Positions 18,315 to 23,662 of a stretch of 23,662 nt of DNA are shown here, piece by piece. The notes under the pieces were generated by a model. That model had not been told where the DNA came from and did no database searches. It saw only the letters and a program-made list of their open reading frames with translations. A program made the position numbers and the translations under genes. Source of the stretch: Dunaliella salina (Eukaryota > Chlorophyta > Chlorophyceae > Chlamydomonadales > Dunaliellaceae); assembly GCA_002284615.2 (NCBI GenBank), contig MU069969.1, positions 143,715 to 167,376 of the forward strand. Direction: 5' to 3'. Positions within the stretch are counted from its first letter, which is position 1. Every line of letters begins with the position of its first letter.

Positions 18315-18668
18315 CCTCTGCACTCGCACTAGGTGCTTTATGCGTGCGCCTGCTGCCTACCTAGAGTAGTCGACGCACACAGAGAAGTACAAGCCAGGAT
18401 CCCTCACCTGCAGCTTGGGCACCTGCCCCTGCCGCAGCATGCGCTGCAAGAGTGGGCGCATCTGCTCTAGCGCTTAGTGGGGCAGCGCCTGCCTCTGCAC
18501 TCGCACTAGGTGCTGCACGCTTGCGCCAGCTGCCTACCTAGAGTAGTCAACGCACACAGAGAAGTACAAGCCAGGATCCCTCACCTGCAGCTTGAGCACC
18601 TGCCCCTGCCGCAGCGTGCGCCGCAGGCGCGAGCACACCTGCCCCTGCCCCTGCTGCAGCGTGCGCCG
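18315..18668 (-). repeat. Tandem duplication, 177-bp unit
   Basis: A segment starting CCTCTGCACTCGCACTAGGT and passing through CTACCTAGAGTAGTC and CAGAGAAGTACAAGCCAGG is repeated 177 bp later (for example 18361 and 18538). A partial third copy is near 18858. On the minus strand the units encode RRTLRQGQVLKLQ-like peptides next to CAG followed by GTGAGG, a good donor. Confidence 0.8.
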
Positions 18669-18778
18669 CTGGCGCATGCAGAGTGCATGTAGCGATGTAC
18701 ACAGCAGTGCTTCTTAGGTAATATAATCACACTTTAGTCACTGCATGCCTTGATGTCTTGAACTTCTTACCCCTTGAG

Positions 18779-19567
18779 TCATAAATGAAGCCTACAGACA
18801 CAAATGAGGGCTCTCACAGTCATTTTCCCCGCACCTGCCCCATCGCTTGGAGGGGCGGCGTCTGCCTCTGCGCTTGCACTAGGTGCGGCACGCCTGCGCC
18901 TGCTGCTCACCACCCCGCCTGCTGCACATGCCGTGCTGCATGTTTGTGGCGCTTGCAACGGGTGCAACTGTACAGGGACTTGCTGCTGGTGTTGCAGGTG
19001 CAGCTGCACAACAGAGGCTCGCAGCTGCACATCAGAGACTTGCTGTTGCTGCTGGTGTCGGGGCACATGCTGCTGCTGCACTCTTCCTGGCCAGCCATGA
19101 CTGTCACCCTGACACCGCAGCTGGGGTGTGCTACCCCTCCGTTGCCTTTTGCGCGGCGAGGAGTGTGTGTACAGAGCGTCCAGGAGCAAGGCCTCTGTGT
19201 TGCGCCCCGGGCCTGCGGTGGCGAGTGTGTGCTTGTGTGCATGCGCATCTTCATCCTGGGGGGCAGGAGAAGCACCCAAGAGCTGGCAACTGCGTGCGAG
19301 CTGAGGGGAGGGTGTGCATGACGCAAGGTGGAGGTAGCTGTTGCTGCTGCTGCTGCTGCTGCCTGCAGGGGAAAGGAAAACAGGCAAGGGACAGGAGGTG
19401 AGGGGATGTGAGGGAGGGTGTGCATGATGCATGGTGAAGGTAGCTGTTGCTGCTGCTGCTGCTGCTGCTGCTACTGCCTGTGGGAGGTAGGACTGCAGGC
19501 AAGGGGCAGGTTGTGAGGATTGCAGGCAAGGGGCAGGTTGTGAGGTGAGGTGAAGGAGGGTGTGCAT
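18779..19567 (-). CDS. Gln/Ala-rich low-complexity open frame
   Basis: 262 codons open on the minus strand. The first half is translation of CTG-repeat units. The second half reads RHQQQQQVSDVQLRASVVQL, HLQHQQQVPVQLHPLQAPQ and a basic Ala/Ser-rich end, which could be part of a real Gln-rich protein. Long open frames are expected in CTG-repeat DNA, so coding is uncertain and the termini are not fixed. It lies downstream (on the same strand) of the SAM-domain gene and could represent later exons of it. Confidence 0.25.
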   Translation of the reverse strand: MHTLLHLTSQPAPCLQSSQPAPCLQSYLPQAVAAAAAAAATATFTMHHAHPPSHPLTSCPLPVFLSPAGSSSSSSNSYLHLASCTPSPQLARSCQLLGASPAPQDEDAHAHKHTLATAGPGRNTEALLLDALYTHSSPRKRQRRGSTPQLRCQGDSHGWPGRVQQQHVPRHQQQQQVSDVQLRASVVQLHLQHQQQVPVQLHPLQAPQTCSTACAAGGVVSSRRRRAAPSASAEADAAPPSDGAGAGKMTVRALICVCRLHL

Positions 19568-19584
19568 GATGCGCGATGTAGGTA

Positions 19585-19619
<35 letters not shown>

Positions 19620-19620
19620 G
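19302..19620 (+). repeat. Three tandem units each ending in a CTG trinucleotide tract
   Basis: GGAGGGTGTGCATGA(C/T)GC...GGTAGCTG(T/C)TG(CTG)n occurs at about 19306, 19414 and 19556. The CTG tracts lengthen from left to right (roughly 19340-19362, 19446-19473 and 19586-19619). The units also share GCAGGCAAGGG(G/A)CAGG words. The right tract is the purest. Confidence 0.85.
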
Positions 19621-19829
19621 AGAAGGGGTAGAAGGAAAGGGTTACACAGCTATGTCACCCTGCGAAGGCACCTTAGCTTAAGCACAAAAATGCCTGAACC
19701 AAACCAGTTCAACCGGGGGTTAGGAAAGCGGGCAAGGGGCAAGGTGTGAGGTGATGTGGGGGATGTGAGGGAGGGACATAAGAGTCAAGGTTGTACTGGT
19801 TCGGATAGGCACACAGGCACTGAGCACAA
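19621..19829. other. Stretch between CTG repeats and DNA transposon
   Basis: No gene. AGGGTTACACAGCTATGTC near 19639 has a close match to the right of the transposon (near 20484), so the transposon lies between two copies of a local repeat. Confidence 0.5.
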
Positions 19830-20427
19830 TACCGTAGCGACACTGGGGGTTTTACGATTAATTAAATAATTATTAAGGCATCTCGTAATATGGAGTGACT
19901 TTTAAAATTACTTTTTTCAAGGGCTCGTAAAAGATNCGGGTTTGTATNAAGCAATTAGTAAGGCNGCACAATGCAGCCACATGTCCCTAGGGACAAAGAA
20001 NCTGNTTGACATNGGAGCTGNCAAGCATGCAAGATGTGGCAGCTAAGGCTGCTGCAGGTGTGGGGGAAGCAGGCAGGGGAAGCGTGCTTGGAGGAGCTTG
20101 CAGGTATTGTTCAGGACTTCATGGACCCCACTGCTCAGGGCGAGGGGACAGGCAGGGGCAGAGGGCTTCCACTGAGGAAAGCCTTCCACTGGAAGTTCCA
20201 GAAACCGATGAAGGGTCTGAGGTCATCACAAAATCCTCAGATGAAGGGATGGAAGAGGCGAGTAGAGACAAAGAGCCCATGTTGGAGACGCAAAAGCGCA
20301 GGGGTTCGCAAACTTTGACTTGTTTTGGCGGACCTCGTAAACCCATAATGCTCGCAAATTAATTAATGAAATTATTTTGGGACCTCGTAATAAATCAGTG
20401 TCGTAATACATTAGTGTCGCTACGGTA
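19830..20427. mobile_element. 598-bp DNA transposon with 15-bp TIRs and gene-like cargo
   Basis: TACCGTAGCGACACT (19830-19844) and its exact reverse complement (20413-20427) bound an AT-rich element in GC-rich surroundings. If the outer TA is a duplicated target, as in Tc1/mariner-type insertion, the element proper is 594 bp with 13-bp repeats. The word TCGTAA or its complement occurs six times in the subterminal parts (19852, 19883, 19925, 20335, 20385, 20401). No transposase is encoded; it is non-autonomous. Seven isolated N bases lie in its left half. Confidence 0.85.
20006..20362 (+). pseudogene. Coding-like segment inside the DNA transposon
   Basis: Two plus frames read as protein in succession: ACLEELAGIVQDFMDPTAQG with a GEGTGRGRG linker, then ESLPLEVPETDEGSEVITKS with a charged tail. 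The order helix, Gly/Arg-rich linker, acidic Ser/Glu tail resembles the decayed fragment at 6480-6795, hinting at a common source. The frame change and N bases make it non-functional as written. Either a captured host exon or a leftover of the parent transposon. Confidence 0.4.
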
Positions 20428-20641
20428 GTAGGGAGGGAGAAAGAGAACATGGGTCCTGAGAATAAGGAGAATAGGAAAGGATAGGGTTACATAGCTGTGT
20501 CTGCCGGGAGGGCAGGCCTACAGGGCTAGATAGTGATGGACATGCATCTCGACTGATGGAAAGGGTCAGGGTTTAGGGTTAGGGTGAGGGTTCAAGATTA
20601 GGGGTCTGAGAGTTTAGTAGGGGCTTTAAGGGTTTGACGTT
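20428..20641. other. Stretch with telomere-like repeat patch
   Basis: No gene. Between 20567 and 20605 the sequence is rich in TTTAGGG/TTAGGG-like words (GGGTTTAGGGTTAGGGTGAG), imperfect and short. Isolated interstitial patches of this kind are common and do not show a chromosome end. Confidence 0.5.
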
Positions 20642-20798
20642 TCAACTGATGGCTCCTTCTTGTGACCTTGTTACCTTGATAGTGATGGACCTTAGCTCAC
20701 CTGGCAGGGGAGACAAGTTTGAGGCCAGGGGTGGGTGGCTTTGGCGGTTGCGCCTGTGATGACGTTGACGGTGGTGAAGCTGTGGCATTTGCTCCTGT

Positions 20799-20839
<41 letters not shown>

Positions 20840-21825
20840 TGCTTGCAGGCGTGGCGTGTGTTGCTGTGGGTGTGAGGGGGCTGCTTGATGCTGTTGCCTC
20901 AACTCTACCTTGCGTTGCCCCTGCTGGCCTGTATTGCAGAGAGCACTACTTTGTTGGCATGGGCCTGGAGTGCAAAGTGAACCACTTTCAGGGCATATGC
21001 CACTATTAGCCCCGGGTGTGTGCCTGGAGTTGAGAGGAGCTGTGTTGCAAAGAGCACCATGTTGTGGGTATGGGCTTGGTGTGTGAAGCACACCTTCCTG
21101 TGGGCATATGCAACTACTAGCCCCCAGTGTGTGCCTGGAGTTGAGAGGAGCTGCGTGTGGCTGAGGTATTGATGCTTGCTTATGTGGTGTGGAGGCGATA
21201 GCTACTGGCTCCGGTACTATTGCGGCTGCTGCTGATAGATTTGGGCCTGCATGTGGCTGAAACAGTGACGCCTGCTTGTGTGGAGAGGAAGCAATGCCTA
21301 TTGGCTCTGGCACTGCTGTTGCTGCTGCTACTGCTGTTGCTGCTGCTGCTAATGGACTTGGGCCTAATCCTGGTGCGCCACTGCTGCTGCTGCTGCCACT
21401 CCCTGCAAGTGGTGGCAGCTTGCTGGCAGCACTGCCTGTGGTTGTGTTGTCTGAGCAGTAAGATGGGAGAGGGGCAGGAGGGATGCATGGTGCATGCGTT
21501 TGGTGACAGGATCCATTGTGATGTCCTCTATCCTGGGATGCTCCGCTTGCGAAGTTGCTGCCTAAGCATCCATTCTGATGTCCTCTGTCTTGGGTAGCTG
21601 CAGTGGCCCTCACGCTCTGATTGTGCCCACCTTTTGGCAGCTGGCATGCTGGGGAATGTTCGTGGGCGTGCGCTGGTATGTCTGGCGCATCCGAGGGCTG
21701 CCTCACACTTTGGGCTCGTGTGCATGCTGATGTTCTGTATCTCGGAGTTTGGTCAAATGTAGAGGTGAAGGCTTTTACTGCAGAGGACGCATGTTGGATT
21801 TTGCGTCGAGCGCCAACTGGCAGGC
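20642..21825 (-). CDS. Exon 3 of SAM-like gene: end of domain and repeat-rich tail
   Basis: After the acceptor CTCATTTTCAG the frame continues the domain (LPVGARRKIQHASSAVKAF), then turns into a Pro/Ser/Gln/His-rich tail of about 370 residues. It contains two tandem pairs: PEP(V/I)(A/G)IAS(T/S)PHKQAS units, and APLNSRHT(L/P)GA units ending HGALCNT or SSALCNT. A polyglutamine tract is encoded by CTG repeats at 20801-20836. It ends at TGA (20642-20644). A strong donor-like CAG before GTGAGC at about 20700 means the last 18 residues may be intronic and more exons may follow. Such tails are usually disordered. Confidence 0.6.
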
Positions 21826-21917
21826 CTGAAAATGAGAAAGTAGTATTTTTAGCACTTTTGTATTGGCCATTTTTGCAGATGCAGCAAGCACAGGCCCAGC
21901 CAGTGGCGCCAGCTCAC

Positions 21918-22011
21918 CATGCAGGAGACTTGCAGGCAGACTGATGGCCCTGACGTGCTGCAGCTCAAAGTAACCAGCGAACATTGGCAGATACTCCGCA
22001 ATCCCCAGTAC
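21918..22011 (-). CDS. Exon 2 of SAM-like gene: core of the domain
   Basis: A 94-nt exon between acceptor CACATTCAG and donor GTGAGC encodes VLGIAEYLPMFAGYFELQHV then RAISLPASLLH. With exon 3 it gives the SAM pattern: L-G-I-x-x-Y-x-x-x-F, a central helix, and G-(I/L)-x-x-G-A-R-R-K-I. SAM domains (about 65 residues) form helical bundles that self-associate or bind partner proteins, in signalling and scaffold proteins. Phases agree on both sides: phase 0 left, one base of a split Gly codon right; the intron to exon 3 is 92 nt. Confidence 0.6.
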
Positions 22012-22048
22012 CTGAATGTGTGCTCAAAGCAGCCGTGTTGCTCGACAG

Positions 22049-22088
22049 GTGACACACAAAGCGTTGTTGTGACACACAAAGCGTTGTT
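22049..22088. repeat. Perfect 20-bp tandem duplication in intron 1
   Basis: GTGACACACAAAGCGTTGTT is present twice head to tail. It is a recent-looking slippage or duplication event inside the intron. Confidence 0.95.
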
Positions 22089-22177
22089 GACCACTGCAAC
22101 AAATGGGAGCTCTATTCTTGGTGCAATGCTTCAAACTGTGGTACAAAAGTGATTTGTGCACTGTCTGGTGAACAAAC

Positions 22178-22240
22178 CTTCCATGCCCTGTGCATTCCAT
22201 CATGCTCGTCATCTGGAACGTCAGCTTTGACCGCCATCAT
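22178..22240 (-). CDS. Exon 1 of SAM-like gene with start codon
   Basis: Two adjacent ATG codons (22240-22238 and 22237-22235) open a 63-nt exon encoding MMAVKADVPDDEHDGMHRAW plus Lys, ending AAG before donor GTTTGT. It joins exon 2 in phase 0, placing a Trp just before the domain as in many SAM domains. The 166-nt intron contains a perfect 20-bp tandem duplication (22049-22088). Total predicted length of the three-exon product is about 446 residues. Start chosen because it is the first ATG in frame. Confidence 0.5.
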
Positions 22241-22428
22241 TTGAATTGAAAAACTACATCAAATGAACGAAAGGGTTTGTAGAAAATGCATTAATCCATT
22301 CTCCGATTTGAAACCAATCTGCTGGGATGATTGATTTGACGTCAGTTGGAGCCCAACTGTGACATTGCTACTTGGTAAACTTGGCAGCCCTTTCGAACAG
22401 CTGCATTGCTTAATTTTGGTGTGCAGTC
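22241..22428. promoter_or_regulatory. Divergent intergenic region with TGACGTCA site
   Basis: 188 bp separate the start codons of the minus-strand SAM-like gene and the plus-strand gene at 22429. The palindrome TGACGTCA (22337-22344) lies near the middle, a candidate bZIP site serving both genes. No clear TATA box was identified; transcription starts are unknown. Confidence 0.4.
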
Positions 22429-22799
22429 ATGTTGCTCAACAGCAGTGTCCACAGCCCTGCTCTCGCAGCAAGGCCAGCCCCACAATTGGCCAGCAGGGCG
22501 CAATACAGTCCTCTCACGAGGCCCCAGGTAAGCGGATCAAGAAAAATTGCAGATTTTACACGGAAATTATGAGGCGTCAGCCTGGCAACAGAACTACTAT
22601 GACAGGCAAGCCATTCTGCGGCCTGAGTTCCTGCATTGGACGGTGGAAACTGCAATCGCTGCTCACAGGGCAGTGGGCGGAGCAGCAGGCTGTACATCAG
22701 GAGGCTGCAGCGTGGTGTAGCCACTCAGGTGTTGCAAGAGAGTGCGCCTCAGACCAGCACCACCCAAGCCCCCACCATCCCAGAAGGTGAGGGACATGA
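22429..22799 (+). CDS. Gene start with targeting-peptide-like N-terminus, unknown function
   Basis: ATG at 22429 opens 33 codons (MLLNSSVHSPALAARPAPQL, then SRAQYSPLTRPQ) with Arg, Ser and Ala and no acidic residue, like a mitochondrial or plastid transit peptide. At 22527 CAG meets GTAAGC, a strong donor. From 22553, after GCAG, another frame reads HGNYEASAWQQNYYDRQAIL then RPEFLHWTVETAIAAHRAVG, clearly protein-like. The two join in phase if 22528-22552 (25 nt) is removed. After about 22680 the frame is lost: the next frame gives LYIRRLQRGVATQVLQES and ends at CAGAAG before GTGAGG (22786). Either a frameshift, an unseen intron or sequence error. No family recognised. Confidence 0.45.
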
Positions 22800-23052
22800 C
22801 CGACACAAGAACCTGGTCTTGACATGTTTGTTTGTGTCTTGTTTCTCATGGCACATCAAACACTCTGGAATCCATCTAGGAACTGCCTGCAACATTTCCA
22901 CGCCGTGGTAACCACATGCAAGTCAGGTGGTGATCCGCAGATATTCAGGGGAAAAAAGCTCCTCAGCTTTGCAACAGGCATGCTCAGAGTAGATGCCCGA
23001 GCAGGTTTTGCATTCATCTTAGGCTTACGCTGCCAGAATTTGCATTTCCCAG

Positions 23053-23216
23053 GACCCTCATGTGCCTCACACTCATGTGCCTGCTCCTGACCCCAATCCT
23101 GCTGGTCAAGACCAGATGATGCAGATTCATTGTGATGCCTGTGCTCGCACCGTTTGTCCAGGGGGCGACCCATGGGAGGACCCTAAGTGGCAGCAATACA
23201 AGTGGACTGTGTACAG
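23053..23216 (+). CDS. Exon with Cys cluster and Trp-rich end
   Basis: After the acceptor CATTTCCCAG an open 164-nt stretch encodes DPHVPHTHVPAPDPNPAGQD, then QMMQIHCDACARTVCPGGDP, then WEDPKWQQYKWTVYR, ending at ACAG before GTGCGC. The C-x2-C-x3-C cluster suggests a small metal- or disulfide-bearing motif. The KWTVYR ending is reminiscent of the first strand of cytochrome b5-like domains, but the haem ligands would lie in a later exon that was not found, so this is only a hint. It may belong to the gene starting at 22429: the proline-rich beginning would follow naturally, and the donor at 22786 fits in one frame. Confidence 0.4.
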
Positions 23217-23662
23217 GTGCGCTTGATGGATTAACTCGCTCCTGACAATAGCCATGGTCAGTTGAGTGAAAAGGACAGGACTTAGTCAAGGACCACGTGC
23301 TCCCAGCTGTTTGTCCTTGTCTGAGATACCTTTTTGTGGCGACTGTGTTGTTGTGAATTGAAAGCCTTTCCACGTAAATTGGCCATACCGCTCAATTTTG
23401 TACTCCATCCTCTTGCTGCATGCTCCTTCCCCTCGACTGCTCTGGCTGAGAGGCATGTCACAAGGGGGTCAGCTGCAGCTGCAGGCAAAGCACCCTGCTT
23501 TGATTGTTCCATGCTGTCCAGCCCATTTGGCGACTGCAGGAGTAAGAAAAAGTCTTGAGGATGGAGGGATGACCATGCTCCTTTGCAGCCGCATACCCTA
23601 AGAAGAACATCGGTTCATGCAATACCCTCATGCACCCTCTTGGAGCCTGAGAGTGAAGGCGC
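23217..23662. other. Right edge, unassigned
   Basis: Both strands hold moderately protein-like frames at 23282-23558 (minus: MEQSKQGALPAAAADPLVTC; plus: PRKLAIPLNFVLHPLAACSF). Neither has splice sites or family motifs that settle the strand. The downstream exons of the gene to the left may lie here or beyond the window. Confidence 0.3.

Noticed and set aside
13830..19620. CRISPR-like or satellite array
   Set aside because: Repeats are of many unrelated types with variable units and no unique equal-length spacers, and the window is eukaryotic.
20567..20605. Telomere repeat array
   Set aside because: Only a few imperfect TTTAGGG/TTAGGG words are present and genes continue on both sides, so at most an interstitial patch.
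22359..22790. 143-codon plus-strand ORF as the gene at this locus
   Set aside because: Its frame differs from both the transit-peptide-like start at 22429 and the protein-like segment from 22553; only its QWAEQQAVHQEAAAW part is plausible.
1..23662. tRNA or rRNA genes
   Set aside because: No cloverleaf with conserved GTTCRA-type T-loop or conserved rRNA core sequence was recognised by eye; a dedicated scan was not possible.

Overview
This window looks like nuclear DNA of a eukaryote, most likely a unicellular alga with a large, repeat-rich genome. The group is inferred from overall character (GC-rich CTG/CAG repeats, G/C homopolymers, short spliceosomal introns of about 92 nt, a non-LTR retrotransposon); no marker gene fixes the taxon. 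There is no operon structure, and apart from one minus-strand reading frame of about 1 kb the long open frames belong to the retrotransposon or to low-complexity repeats. Coding sequence is mostly visible as short exons whose phases match across GT-AG borders.

Region by region. 1-3200: a TG microsatellite, three minus-strand exons of an unrecognised gene leaving the left edge (142-248, 1036-1195, 1429-1523), two weaker minus-strand exon candidates, and a two-exon plus-strand model (2813-3182). 3200-9200: few genes, with old repeats: a diverged inverted repeat (4236-4497 against 5058-5310), direct repeats, a decayed transposase-like fragment (6065-6795), a run of 38 G, and a tandem repeat of about 113 bp ending near 9150. 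9224-13818: one almost full-length but frame-broken APE-endonuclease/reverse-transcriptase retrotransposon on the minus strand, bounded by a 12-bp target-site duplication. Its 5' end carries a perfect 22-bp inverted repeat.

13830-19620: about 6 kb made of at least eight different families of short tandem repeats (about 50 to 190 bp units, 2-4 copies each). Several encode coiled-coil-like or Gln-rich peptides on the minus strand, and one clean exon (17658-17914) sits among them, so this may be the duplicated remains of a low-complexity gene. 19830-20427: a 598-bp DNA transposon with 15-bp perfect terminal inverted repeats, carrying gene-like sequence.

20642-23662: the best gene content. A three-exon minus-strand gene (20642-22240) appears to encode a SAM-like domain followed by a long repeat-rich tail with a polyglutamine tract. 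Across a 188-bp gap holding a TGACGTCA site, a plus-strand gene starts at 22429 with a targeting-peptide-like N-terminus. Further right, a plus-strand exon (23053-23216) carries a short Cys cluster and a Trp-rich end. The gene models rest on splice-site and phase agreement by eye, with no transcript or homology search.
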